From: Platycnemis pennipes
Lineage: Eukaryota; Arthropoda; Insecta; Odonata; Platycnemididae
Direction of reading: 5' to 3'
DNA: 64,000 bases
Assembly: GCA_933228895.1 (NCBI GenBank)
Contig: OW121850.1
Coordinates: 31,381,773-31,445,772 of the forward strand
In this document: positions 23,601 to 35,955 of the stretch, piece after piece
Layout: each line of letters starts with the position of its first letter
Numbering within the stretch: the first letter of the stretch is position 1
The notes under the pieces: generated by a model
Database searches by the model: none
Told to the model about the DNA's origin: nothing
The model's input: only the letters and a program-made list of their open reading frames with translations
Made by a program: the position numbers and the translations under genes

Positions 23601-26435
23601 AGGGATTCACTGCGAGGGAGCGACTTCAGCCGGAGCTCACCTAATTAAAATGAACTCGTCGACGGGTCGCGGCAGCCAACCAGCGCTTAATGGCTTTCCA
23701 TGCCGAGTCGTCGACTTCGTCTTAAGACGTTTGCCGTGCGTCTCCCACTTCTATTATGTAGAGCCGAGATGAGTCGGCGGGAGGAAGGGATGACGTTTAG
23801 GTTTGGAGTGGGAGAGGGTCCGGAAGGAGCACAAGGGCCATGATAGCAGGGTCCCCGGAAGGAAGGGGAATTAAAGGTCGGAAGGCCTTGTCGAGGGTGG
23901 CTCGCGTCAGTTTGCTGATGGGTTGGGGAAGGGGGTGAAGTGTTGGGGCAGGGCAGCCGAATCAGTATAATTCACATCATAGTGTAAGACTCGATACGAT
24001 TATTATATAAATTATTCCAAAATCATCGATAGCCAATATACCTATCAAATCATGCGTATATGGGTGTTAAAAATGTATTTATAAATACGAAAGCTTTAAT
24101 TTTTAACCTTCTGTTGCATCCGCGGCCACAATTTATGGGAGCTCGTCCACGTTCATTATGCACTTATTCCTTGATTCTGAACCAAAACAGGAAAATTTTA
24201 TTTAAGTCCACAAACAGATTCATAAAGTAAATATTTACAACAGATCCCATAAAGTAAATATTTATCGAGTGGAGTCGGCGATAATGCTTATAGTATACGA
24301 GCACAAGCATACTGGAATATAGCACAAAATATTCAAAATAGTCTAGGTATCTGCAATAGGCTATTTACACGATAGTTTTTCCCCCTTTTCTTTCGTACAA
24401 TCGATATTCTGGGTTAAAACATCAACAGGATAACTTGATGGCCGACCAGGAAGGCGATTAGTGCTCATTTGTTTATTCTTAAAAAGTACTGATTATTTAA
24501 TGCATTGATATTTCCATCATCACATTTAGTTTGCCAATTCTTAGAACGGTTAATTTGTAATCCTTCATTTCTTTCTATTAATCACGAATTGTAATGCATT
24601 CTACTCTAGTTTTTCCCCCTCTCTTTTTACCCTCATTCTTTGTGTGTTCGTCTTTCACATATTTTCTCGCAAATTTTCCCTTCTTTATCTATTATTAAGG
24701 ACGAGACATTTTATCTTTAAAATTGTTGAAAATGTGAATAGTATTGTTTTAGAATGGAATCTTTTTATTTTTTATCTATCGTTTTCGTTTCCAAACGATG
24801 AATCTAATATATCCCAGAATACGCCCGATTTACCCAGTTCTCTGTCACTTTGCAATGTCTATGGGCATTGCTTCTTTTCTCAATCCTGTGTCTATGAGTT
24901 TTTGTTCTATCATTCAGTTTCGTTCTCAGAATCTGTCGTTGCTGTTAGGGAAGGAGACCTATAGCTAAGGTTAATTTCTCCACTAGAGTAGGTAGGTACT
25001 TGCAAAGAGTTATAATTTTAAGGAGTAGAGGTAAGAGAAAAATTAACCCAGCATTGGCTTTTGCTTGCGCTTAATAAAAGGTCATTGCATTATTTTCGAA
25101 CGCTAGGCCACTGGGCTTGCTTTTCATTGCTTGGATTACAATGCCAATTTAAAGGGCAAAATTTGTAACTCAGGACGGAACACGGTAAAGTAGCCATCAG
25201 TACGATAATTATACTGGTAGGTATCGAAGACATTTCAATCATAGCAAGCATAGCATAGCAATATTTGGGGATACTCAAAAATGCATCGATATTCGGTGGT
25301 GATGAATGACTGGTAAATCTGGGGTGGCATCAGGGATTTAATTTCCACACTTGCCTCCGCCTGCTCCTACTTCCTTACTTATTTCCCAACTATCCGAAAG
25401 CGTATTCTTTTGGTACTCTTCCTGCCACTCCCTCGCATCCGTCCTTGTAAGCAACTTCTAGAGGAAGGCAAGGGGTTATCGCATAAAACTTGGCGATTTT
25501 GAGGGTATTTTTTGCATCCCGTGTGATCCCATTTCTACCCATCGATCTCATAGAAGCCGTCTTCCGTTGCCGCAGATGCACTGACGCCGATGTGTTGGAA
25601 GAGAATTTTTTTTTGTTGGTCGAGAGAGAAAGAGAGTGGGATTTAGGAGTTGGCCTGTGCTCTTTTTGAAACTTCTTATCTGCTCCGTGAACATCCTCTT
25701 TCGCGTATCAAAATTTTTTAACCTTTTTCCTGCCATCAACTCTAGCGTCTGTCACCAAGGTTTATCTCGAAGCTTGTCACAATTTTGAATGGGCTGGATA
25801 AGTTGCGCTCGCGGTGAAAGAGCATCCTGAGGATCGCCGGTGTAACGATTCATGGAAAGGGGAGCTGATATGAGTCCTACGAGCTGTTGGAAAGTTTTAA
25901 CGCAGTTCGTATTGATTTCGTCTAAAGTTGAATCGTCTTTATATAGGTTGACTTTATGTAACTATACCTATTTTAGTTTTCTTAGCACTCGCGAAACTCT
26001 TTTTTCCTGACCCTTTCAACTACAGCTTGCTTAAATTATAGCACAACCTTGCCATAGCTTTCCTAAAATCATTTGTTTTCTTTTTCCATAAATGCCATGC
26101 AGTATCTGAATTCTTCAGTCATTTTCGAAGTAAAATAATTTGATTACATGACCAGTTATTTTTCACAAAACAATGATGCTGTGAATATAAACGCATAGAA
26201 ATCCTGCATTAGGATGAGATGAGTAAATCTCTATCTAACAAGCAAATAAGTTTCCTCTAGTAGTTACACATAGTAGTGGTTACAATATTTTACACTATTT
26301 TAAGCATTACGATCATAATTTCCACCATTTTATTCTCACTCAACATATTCTGAACATTTTAGAATGCTTTCTAGTATTGCAAGAGTGATTCGAGTTTTCT
26401 TAAATTTTGTTCTGTAATTGTTGAATATTATATAA
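17606..26435. other. No gene recognised over about 8.8 kb
   Basis: Mostly AT-rich. A GC-rich patch lies at 18890-19010 (CCCGGGGCGGGGCG type). A small hairpin at 19530-19562 has arms TTTAGCACT and AGTGCTAAA. Purine-rich patches lie at 20590-20700 and 23760-23960. A 27-bp-period duplication (CATAAAGTAAATATTTA, two units) lies at about 24222-24265. None of the open frames in this interval (for example 18876-19277 minus, 22018-22305 minus, 24644-24964 plus) shows a domain I recognise. Confidence 0.45.
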
Positions 26436-26439
26436 ATGC

Positions 26440-26592
26440 TTATGGTAGTAGGTTAGCAAGTGTACTGGCCATCTATCCTCTTGGACGGGGTTCGAATCTC
26501 TGTAGAAATTGGAAATTTTGCATTGGAATCCTTGAGTGCTTCGTGGAGAACATTCCCAGTTCAGTTATGTGTTTTGTCAGACATTGTCAGAA
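26440..26592 (+). repeat. tRNA-derived SINE (family 2)
   Basis: An A-box-like TGGTAGTAGGTT lies near 26443-26454 and a B-box GGTTCGAATCT at 26489-26499, a tRNA-like spacing. The body that follows (TTGCATTGGAATCCTT, CGTGGAGAACATTCC, CAGTTAT) matches the repeat at 4245-4372 block by block. The head here is better preserved than in that copy. The plus-strand frame at 26460-26765 overlaps the element and is not a gene. Confidence 0.5.
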
Positions 26593-28929
26593 TAACTAAA
26601 GGCGTAGTCCCCTTTATTAAGCTCAGGATGATGTCAACGCTTCGTTTCTGTCCCCTTATTCCCATGCCAGACTCTTCCTTATACCGTTCCACTTTTTTGA
26701 TTTATGATTTTTGCCAAGCGAGACAAATGGATAGATATAAAACCCTTGTAGAGCGATCGCAGTAATTAAAATACATGAGACAGTGAAATAGTTACTAGAT
26801 TTATAATCATATTACTATTACTATCGTGCTGCAGTAATCATCAGGGGATTTTAGTGTTGTGGAAATTCACATTGCATTTTGTTTTTTTTTGTTGAAACGT
26901 GAATGATCACATAGTGGGAGCCGGATTGATTCGCTCCTATGTACGATATAAAAGGTTCTTATGCAGCCTGCTTATTTGGCACCTTTCAAATTCATTTTTG
27001 TGTTTCAAACAGATGAAAGTACGTTGGAATATGTAAAACATTCGTAATAAAATGACAAAAATATAGTTATCGTAGCTGGATTGTTTTGTCAGTGATAGCA
27101 TAACTGCTATTTCCGACCTATTTTTCATCGGCTTTTTGCAACGCAGTGTGTGTGAACGTGCTCATTCTACTCCTACCACGATTTTCCTTCAACTGCATTA
27201 TTTTTTGCGTGATTTTATGGCCAGCCACATAGAAATACTTGTTATATTTGCTCAAATTTCCTTCAAACAAACTAAGCGTTGGAAACTCGCATTGCTTATA
27301 GCATTTATCGCTCAAATAGTCGGCCATTTGCCCATCGCTTCGTACATTCGTTCCGCGAATTTGGACTCGGTTTGATTTCGGATCCAAATGAAAAGTAAAG
27401 GATAGCGTTACCCTCCCCAACCCCCCTAACCCCTCGAGAGACGCGAGAATATCTTCCTCCGTCACCTCATAAAAATCACTCCGCGTTTCAATCCAACCGA
27501 GATCGTACAGCCTTTCAAAGTGCGTCACAGTTCTGGCTCTTGGGCTCTTGCTCTCGTGACAAATAGCCTATAATCTCCATCCGTAATCCTTGGCATACGT
27601 AATGGGAAGGCGACACCGCCCTACAGATGTAACGGAAAGGCAGTGCATGTGTGCGTGTGCTTGTGTTTGCTGAAGGGTAGGAGGAGGGACCAAGGTTGAT
27701 TGTCACCAGAGAAGCTGGTGGCATAGGTTCGGATGGGGATGAACCGAAAGGGTCCGGTTGGCGGAGGAGATAAGAGGGTATGAAGGCGGAGTAAGTGAGT
27801 GCCCGGGGTGAAGGAGGACAAAGCGACAGCGTCCGACGAACGAACAGGGGACGGCCGTTTGATATCAGACGTCGACTCCACGGGCGATGGTTTTCCACGG
27901 AGCCGAGAGAGGAATGGGTCACCATTCATTTCATTTGGAGCTCTCACGTGCCTCACTCCATCGTCATCGCTAAGAAAGGGCACTCTTCCGCCGTCTTCGA
28001 GCTCCGAAAGGAATAAGTGCGCGCTATTTTCCAAGGAGTGAGATAGTGCGGCTTTTATCGATGCCATAGCGCCATGTTTTTTTAAAATAAAATACCAGGA
28101 GCGACGCATTTAAATACAAAGTAGGATGATTATTTTTCATCTCGTCCCAAGTTTCTTGGCGTTTGGCAAATTATAAACGAGAATCACGTGGCTCCAAGGT
28201 GATTTGCATTTGTAGAGAATAAGTACGTACATTCGTACACTATTGATGCCCCATTTTGATCTCAGATAATTCATCAGAACAAGGATCTAAGTCTTATGGT
28301 GATAAACAAATTAATATCCCATAATTCTCACCATTTTCCAAAACTCTTTTCTGAAAATGTAACAATGTCGTGTCTGTTCTCTGAAGATCACTTTTACGGT
28401 CTCTTACGTATGGTTGGTTGGTATGGTCAAATTTTGCTCATCATTTGATCTCTTCGTCCATGATACATCTCTAAACAACCCGCAATCATCCCAGCGATCC
28501 AAATGTATCCATGCTTGATTTTAATATTTATTATGATGATATTATTTAGGAGGGATAAAATACTTTGGCCAGTGGTTCACTTCCAAATTCCTTTTCCAAG
28601 AAAATTATATTAATTTTCACATTTTTTTAAATTTTAATGCAACATGTAAGCTGAATGTAGATGAAAAGGTCGGATTATTTTTCCGAAATCGATCGACAGG
28701 ATGTGCAAACAGTTATAATCACGTTGTCCGCCGAGTTTATAAGCAAGTATTTTCCAGTAAAAGGTAGATTATTGTACTCCTTTGTGAAGTGTTAAATGGA
28801 GGGTGTGTAAATGCGGAGGAGAAGTGTGTTATCCACTTCCGATTTTTAGGTCAGGTGTCGACTTTGAAAGGGTGGAACTGGGAGTTGCTGGAGGGTGGCT
28901 GTGAACTCGGTAACGGGTCACTCGCCCTT
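26593..28929. other. No gene recognised
   Basis: The 136-codon frame at 27118-27528 on the minus strand is one of the more protein-like in composition, but I cannot place it in any family and it has no ATG-proximal context I trust. Bases 27660-27880 are purine-rich and CpG-bearing, and three frames overlap there. Nothing further is supported. Confidence 0.4.
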
Positions 28930-29245
28930 GTGCCCTCCATCTCTCTCTCTGTTCCACCCGAGCGGCCTCGTCGTTTTCGTCCGTCCGTCTGTCTGTCCTC
29001 CCACGCAACCCTACGTCCTCTTCCTCCCCCCTCCCCACCCCTGTTGCCACGGAAACCTCTCCCCTCCCATCCCTCTCTTATGTCACTCCTTTTTTCCTGA
29101 GTCGGCTATAGAGAGAGAGAGAAGCGAGTCCTTTTGTAATCGTATCCGATCGCACATCTCTTCTCGTCTCTCTAATTTTCCCCTCCCCTCTCCAGCTCCT
29201 CCTCTCAGTATCCCCTCTCCCTGTTCCCTCCGCCCACCTCTTATT
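28930..29245. repeat. Pyrimidine-rich low-complexity tract with a GA run
   Basis: The plus strand is almost all C and T over 28935-29097 (short CTCTCTCT and GTCCGTCCGTCTGTCTG runs) and again at 29160-29240. The two parts are separated by a short GA microsatellite (AGAGAGAGAGAGAAG) near 29108-29122. Frames crossing it encode proline- and serine-rich low-complexity peptides. Confidence 0.7.
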
Positions 29246-29742
29246 CGTCTAGGTGGTGGCGCCATCCTTTGTTTGTTTAAAGGTATTTTTGCACCCTGCG
29301 TAAATGGGGAGGAATGTTATTATGAGGAAACTTTGAGAGACTCTCGTGAAGTTTTCTCATAGTAGTATTTTATGATGGAGAATGATTAGTATGGAGCGAG
29401 GTCTGTTTTCTACGTACGTAACTGAAGCGTAAGAGAGTGCATGTAAGTGCTTGTTCAAGTACGGATGCTTGCCGGTTGAAATTCTCTTAAGTCTCATTTC
29501 CACTTAAGTATAGACATTCCCCATTAACTTAATTTGAATTGGTGCTCTGCCATTTGATGAGGTATGGTTGTAGAATTTTGCGCCAAGTGTTTTGACTTCA
29601 AGACCCATACATAACATTTCGTTCATAATGTCATCATGCCTCCTTGCTGCTCACGTAATGCTATCGAAAAAGTGTATTCTCTCTTTCTTTCTACTCTCCC
29701 GGATCGCTGAAATTTTCTTTCGAGCTAAAGATACTATATAAA
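29246..29742. other. No feature seen
   Basis: Sequence between the low-complexity tract and the foldback at 29743. Nothing recognised. Confidence 0.4.
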
Positions 29743-29829
29743 GACAATAACAAACTATATTTCAATCCACAGAGTTTTTACAGCTACTACTAGTAAAATC
29801 TATGTGGATTAAAACAGTTTTTTATTGTC
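29743..29829. other. 87-nt imperfect foldback, pre-miRNA-like or micro-MITE
   Basis: The left half begins GACAATAA, then AAACT, AATCCACA, AG and TTTTAC. The reverse complement of the right half gives the same series in the same order, separated by single mismatches and one 2-nt bulge. About 32 of 38 positions pair. The loop is about 10 nt, around CTACTAC, next to the palindrome TACTAGTA. Length, arm size and mismatch pattern are those of a microRNA precursor, but a short MITE would look the same. The strand cannot be decided from sequence alone. Pairing stops abruptly outside 29743-29829. Confidence 0.55.
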
Positions 29830-32197
29830 ATTATTCAGAATAGACTTGCACAAAGTTACGCCTGAAAGAATTGAGTTAATGTTACTATATCCTGGTAATA
29901 AATCCTTAGTAAATTTTCCATTCATTTTGCCATCAAGCAATATAATGTGCATGCATGCACACTTCAATATCCTTCGTACATTTACTTTCCTTCATGTAAT
30001 GGTCACCATTTCCTTGCAAGTTTCTTTTTAGCTTCACGTAAAATTAACGTACAATGAATATTTTCCACTGGCTGCTGACTTAAAAGCTTTATCGGAGAAA
30101 GTGCTGTATCTATTTACCCCCTCCTTGGAACAGACTTGAGCTCTCGGGATAGGGAGAAGATCATCCCGCTCCATATCACGTTTAAATTGGGTAGCTTTTG
30201 TTCATACTACACAAATGGGAAATTGTTAAAACCGCAACTCTAATGTCTAGTTCCCGTGTATAAAAGGAATGTTCTGATGAACACTCAAATATGGCCTTTA
30301 CTTATATTGAGCTTTGAAAATAGCTTTGAGCCTTGCCATCAATGAAGACGAAAGCGATATACCTTCTAATTTAGCTCTCTCTGCAAACCTGTGTACCTTG
30401 AGTGATTTTATTCATTTTGCCAAGCGGATAAGCTTTCAAATATCGAGTGTTTTTAGATCACATTCATCTTCACCTTTCCTTCTTTCCACCTCACTACTAT
30501 TTCCTCTTACCTCTTGCTTTGCTCTCTCCTTACCAAGATACTGTACCTTTATATGCGGAGACTATTAAAGAATTTTTGATTGTCAAGCAAGGAGGTAAGA
30601 GGATTCACGGAATCTAGGATGTCTGATCGTTTATATTACTTTTCTGAAGGGAATGGCTTCCAGTGACTTCACGTGAAACTCAATTCTCCATCTGCCATTT
30701 GTCTACGCTAGACGCCTACAAAACTTCTCCATCGGGCAATAACCTTTGTTAGTATTCGTCTCCTCGACTTTCCAATGGGGAACGAAGGACTCCAGATCGA
30801 AGTGGTCTTATTATGGTTTCGTATTCAGTATTTGGAGTTCCATTTCCGTTCGGCACTGCAGATCTTTTACGAAGTTCAACAAAAGTCACATTCAATAAAT
30901 GGATATGATCGGCACAAAAGTTTGTTCCGAAGCGATGGAAGGCTTTCTCTCCTAGGCAGCCAAGCAACTTTTTAGGTCACGTTGAGCAAGCGGTAAACAT
31001 CTATTGATTCCATGAAATAACTTAAAAATATATACCATTTGACACATGTGTCGAATATAAATTTTGTAACAAATGACAATGCAATGAAGGTGAATATTTA
31101 CTCAAGCTTGGTCAGCGCTGACCAGCGCTGGCCGGGTTCTCATCGTTGACTTATATTTCAATTATATTTATAATATATATAACTTACATTTCAATTATCA
31201 TAAGAGCAATGATTCCATTACAGGATGATTTTACTCATATTTTTCCGGGAAGCACATTTAATTTTAACGGTTTTAAAATTTCCCAAGTTATATTTCAATT
31301 AAACTTTTGCTGGAAATTCCTTTCCTTGCATCAATCAATCATTTGTCATCAATCTATTTTCGTATACATAATTGTAAACCAAAACGGTGGAAATAATCAC
31401 ACATTTTCCCAAGCAGTGCCTAAAGTCACCTACATTAATCACCGTTTCCTTCATTCCTGCAACGTGCATTACATTTTTAAATCGGGAACATATGTTGACC
31501 AAAAATATAAACGGACAATAAATATTCTCAAAGTGCCAAATCGACGTATTTATTGGTTAAAAATCTGGAATAGGGTGTTTCTGACAAAATATTGAAGATG
31601 AATAGCATATTTTTCCGTTATAAAACTAATATTCAGCAATCAATACATATTGGAGGGTTTCGATGAGCAGCCGAGCGATACACGATTTGTCGGCAGCCCA
31701 CCGCTTCACGGGCGAACAGCTGCGGGGGGAGGAAGTCGAGGAATCAGATGTGGACAACCGACAAAGCAAGGAGAATGTCATTTGAAAAAGGGTTGAACAT
31801 GAAACCATCGATCCTTTCGCAATCCATTTTTTCCCTTCGCCCAAGAGACAGTAACCAGACCCTGGATTCACTGTCTGGTGGTATAAAAAGTGGGCAGTTC
31901 GGCCCGGAGAGTGTTGAACAGCCGTGAGAGAGGGAAAGACGTTGTATTCGAAAAGATTCAGCCCTTATGTCACGGGACGCAAGCGAAGCCAACCGTCTCC
32001 CTCACTCCGCGTCTGGAACTCGAAGCACAAAGGAATCACCCAATGGTGGCGTCTCTAGATATTTCTGCATCTTTCACCCTCATCTCATCCCATTCAGGGA
32101 AAAATACGACTTGGATCCAACCTTCCTCGTTTAATGATGTCCTAATAATGGGCTATTATGGGCTCTCCACTCTGGAAATCGTTTCCGGTCCTTGGAC
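29830..32197. other. No gene recognised
   Basis: AT-rich. A perfect 14-bp palindrome GGTCAGCGCTGACC at 31110-31123 is followed at once by a second AGCGCT-centred copy (to about 31133). The 149-codon frame at 31146-31595 is AT-rich and has no domain. The frame at 31890-32300 has no ATG start at its 5' end and runs into the tandem duplication, so it is not called. Confidence 0.45.
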
Positions 32198-32657
32198 GAG
32201 TGTCAAAAAGTACTCGCTGAAAGAAAGACATCTCCTGAGGGAGATTCTCATTAAGTCTCTCAGAAGTAAAAGAAAATTTGCGGGCTTCTTTCGCTTGTGA
32301 TATTTCCCAGTTATATGCTGACGTTATCTCAATAATTTCATGGAAAAATTCATGTCTTCATGATGAGTTAATCTTTGAATAGTTAATTGAGTGTTGGTCA
32401 CGTTGAATGGTGACAATGCGCTCAATCACGGAGTGTCAAAAAGTACTCACCGAAAGAAAGATATCTCCTGAGGGATTCTCATCAAGTCTCTCAGGAGTAA
32501 AAGTAAATTGGCGGGCATCTCTCGTCTGTTTTTAGTTACATGTTGACATTATTCCAATAATTTTATAGATAAATACATGTCTTCATCATGAGTTTTGTTT
32601 GAAATTGTTAATTGACTTGCGGTCACGATGAATGGTATCAATACTTTCGATCACGGT
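32198..32657. repeat. Tandem duplication, two units of about 233 and 227 bp
   Basis: Unit 1 is 32198-32430 and unit 2 is 32431-32657. Both start GAGTGTCAAAAAGTACTC. They share, in order, GAAAGAAAGA, ATCTCCTGAGGGA, AAGTCTCTCAG, GCGGGC, AATAATTT, CATGTCTTCAT, ATGAGTT, GTTAATTGA, GGTCACG and GATCACG-type endings. They are roughly 80% similar by eye with small indels, so the duplication is not recent. No open frame is kept across the units. Confidence 0.85.
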
Positions 32658-35539
32658 ATTATTATATGAAAAACGTCCGTCTTTATCTTACCAATTGTAT
32701 TACTCTTTTTATCATCCACTTATAGTTTCCAAGCTTCATGAGAATGAGAGTTTGTATCTTGGTAGTTTGAGAGATTGGTGGGCGGTGAATAATAATAATG
32801 TAATTTATTCTATTAAAAACTTACAATATTGTCTGCGACAATTTATAAAAATTAACGGAATATATCTACCCCAGAGGACCAATCCTGTATTGGGGTTACC
32901 ATTATAATTAATTTAAGACTGGCGGAGAAGGTACTGATTCTGCTTATCAGTTACAGTACAGGTATACAGTCTGTGATACAGTGATTGATTAAATTAATAA
33001 AAAAAGAAATAATTTTTTGTGCATTCATTCAAATTTTCTGTGTGAGATCATGCTAATACACGCAATAAATCTATGTACAAGTTGACATCATTTATTAACA
33101 TTTTTATCAAACCTTTTTAAACAAATTTCTACTTCATCATTGCTCATAAGCCATTTTTTAACCGCTATCTTAATCCAAATTCGGTTTCTACCCTGGCCAC
33201 GTTATTTGAGGATATGATGAGAGGATAGAGTGTAAAAGTGTATTCTTTTAGGAATGTGGCAAATAGTAGGTATTTATGTGATTAGGTAGATATTAGGCAG
33301 GTACGAGATGATGGGTAGGTATGAGCTGTAGGATAATCAAGGAGTGTAAGTGCTACACACTCTCCTCCACCGAATTTTGCTTGAGAGTCTATATAATATG
33401 TCAGATAATCCACTCGTAGATCAAAACAGCTGTTTTTCCGCACGCTTAATTAGATAGATAAGCGATCTCATATGTTTTACGAATTGATTTCATTGTGGAA
33501 GCATAATTTTAAGCGTTGGAGAGAATTAATTTTGCGAGTTGAAAATCTTTTTCCTAAGCAAATGTTTTCGCATGACATGAATTATTTTTCTAACGTTGTA
33601 ATCGGACTTGATTGTAGCGAATGTAGCAGGTCTCGTGCAAAGAGTGGTTCTTATATATTGATACTGTGGAACCTTACACAAAAAATGGATATCCTCATTG
33701 AAATTAATCTCTGTTCTTTATGTGTCAGTTTCCCGCATGCTGTTTGATGAAGAGTTAAACAAAGGCTGGGCTTGTTTGCTCCGCTTCCATAAAAAAAACC
33801 TTGGGTCGATCTGCTTTCCATGTGTGGAAGGGAAAAAGGCTGCAACGCATTAAAACACGACACACACCAATCAACCAGCCTCTCAGTTCCTCTCCGTTTC
33901 TCTCTGCTTGATTTCCGGAGCGTAACATTTCAAACAAACTCTCATTTACATCGGCGCATAAAAATTCCCGTCGTGTACAAAATTAATCTTGTTGTGAGGA
34001 AGTGGTGAATATTTGTTCCTGTTTTGACTAGCATGGGGGAAATATGAATTTTTAATTTGGTAAGAGCTGCATTGAGGATGTGGTTTTAAATAGTTCTTCC
34101 GTCTGCCACGGCAGTGAAGATCATAATTTATGGGAATACATAGTCCTTTAGGTAGCCAGAGTTTTTGGCATATGATAGACCCAAAGAACATTAGGGTAAT
34201 TAAAGTCTTGGACAGTTACGCGCACTCACGCTATCTCTGGATTACACACGCTCCATAAGATGCGTTCTGGTGGTTCAAAACACGAGCAAGAAGAATGAAG
34301 GGTCAGTAATGAAAATTAATCTTGCACGAAATTTAATTGCTACATCTAGATGCTCAAATTACCGCATGAGGACGGGAACGAGGAATTTGATCGGAGAGTT
34401 TTTGCATGAATGATCCCTAGCATTAATTAAGATGGTAAATTAAATTTGATTGAGGTGGAAATAAATTAAATCCAAGCATTTTTTCACCCTGAATATTGTT
34501 TTCTGTTGTTAATTCGGTAAATAAAGCAAATTTTTTTAGCTATGCTCCATGCATATATATTTAATTGAAACTGTTTGATAATTTTGGGATCAAAATAAAC
34601 TTTTTTTTGCTCCGAAGCTTCCGAAAGATTCCTCTTTAATTGGATCACAAATTTGGATGCATCAGATTGGAGGTATTTTTTTGAAATTATACTCTACCAT
34701 GGGTCAATAGTTACCACCACTGTGGCCGAAAAATAAATTCCAAAACTCATCAATTTCTTTGTGCTTTCACCCTGTGTGATTTTTCTGGGGAGATTGAATT
34801 GCCTCCTGTAAAAAAATATATAAAAGCATAAATCTGTGAGCTTGGTTTTGTACGGCCCAAAACCCAACTGGGCAAGTCTCTTGTCGATAAAAACGTTGAA
34901 TGAAAAAGGCCCAATTCGGAGAACTGCGCGATCGCTCTCTAGTTCGGAACGGTTTCCCGCGAATTCTGTAGAGTTAGCGACTCTTCTCGGAAGGTTTTTG
35001 CGCATTGAGGGCAATTTTTTGCCGGCGGAAGAAGGATTAGAGGGGGAAAAAATGTTAAGCTAAGGAATCTAGCCGACTGCTAGTAAGATCCGGTAAGGAA
35101 AGGGGAGATGTAGGCCGGGGATGCTATGCCTGTATGCCAATGTTGCTCGGTGGTCCACAACCTGCATCGTATTACGCGTATCTCTCGTGCCATTTCTAAT
35201 GCCGGGTACGGAAAAAAATATTGGGTTTAAGCAGCATGCCTTCCCCTGGTATAAGAACTCATTCAGATGGGACTCGAAATCATAGCTTGGCCTGATTTGA
35301 TTTCCGAATGTCACCATTGGTAACTCTCGAGGATGTTTCGTCAACGTGTCGCCATTGCCGTGGAGCTAAAATACGGAAATCTGAAGGAATCCAAAGCACT
35401 TTATACCTTTAAGGCACAATTTGCGCATCTGGAATCAGCGTGAAAACATTGAAAGTGCATAATTTATATGCACTGAAGTAGCACATAGGCTCACATTATT
35501 TCATGCGCTTGGAAAGTTTTATTGTTACACAATTTGTTG
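32658..35539. other. No feature seen
   Basis: AT-rich sequence. Frames at 33472-33747, 34694-35014 (minus) and 35069-35344 (minus) show no recognisable domain. Confidence 0.45.
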
Positions 35540-35955
35540 TTGTACACCAGGGGTTCCCAAAATGTTTTTGCTACGCCCCCCTTCACAGTAAATTTTGTGG
35601 GCATGTGAAAAAAACAAGTATTACATTAACAACAAAACATGTATTTTTACTATCACAAATATCAACATTATAAGTTTCACTTTAAAGAAATGCTGTTAAG
35701 AGAAAAACATCGACAAAAAGCTATATATTTTTTTGCCATAAAAGAGATTTATACAAGTGGATTGTTAAGTTTGCTAAACATCAAGGTTGATTTTTAAAAT
35801 TTAACCATAAAATTAGTTAAAGAAATGTATGGATTGTATTAGAATAAAGATTTTTACTTATTTCTGGTCTCGCGCTCACGCCCCCCCCCCCCCTGACATG
35901 TTTTCACCCCCCCTGGGGGGGCGCGCCCCCCAGTTTGGGAACCCCTGTTGTATAC
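35540..35955. mobile_element. Non-autonomous hAT-type element (MITE), 400 bp, with 8-bp target-site duplication
   Basis: The element spans 35548-35947. Its ends are terminal inverted repeats: left CAGGGGTTCCCAAAATG and right, reverse-complemented, CAGGGGTTCCCAAACTG (16 of 17 identical). The CAGGGGTTC start is typical of hAT-superfamily elements. The flanks are TTGTACAC (35540-35547) and TTGTATAC (35948-35955), an 8-bp duplication with one mismatch, as expected for hAT insertion. The interior is AT-rich and noncoding, so a transposase would have to be supplied in trans. Near the right end are a run of 13 C (35881-35893) and a GC palindrome (CTGGGGGGGCGCGCCCCCCAG, about 35913-35933). Confidence 0.88.

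Noticed and set aside
27118..27528. 136-codon frame on the minus strand with protein-like composition
   Set aside because: No family recognised and no conserved motif. The adjoining minus-strand frame (27515-27925) is compositional. A BLASTp search would settle it.
31890..32300. Frame preceded by a TATA-like TATAAAAAG at 31882
   Set aside because: The first codon is GTG, not ATG, there is no recognisable product, and the frame ends inside the 233-bp tandem duplication. TATA-like motifs occur by chance in AT-rich DNA.
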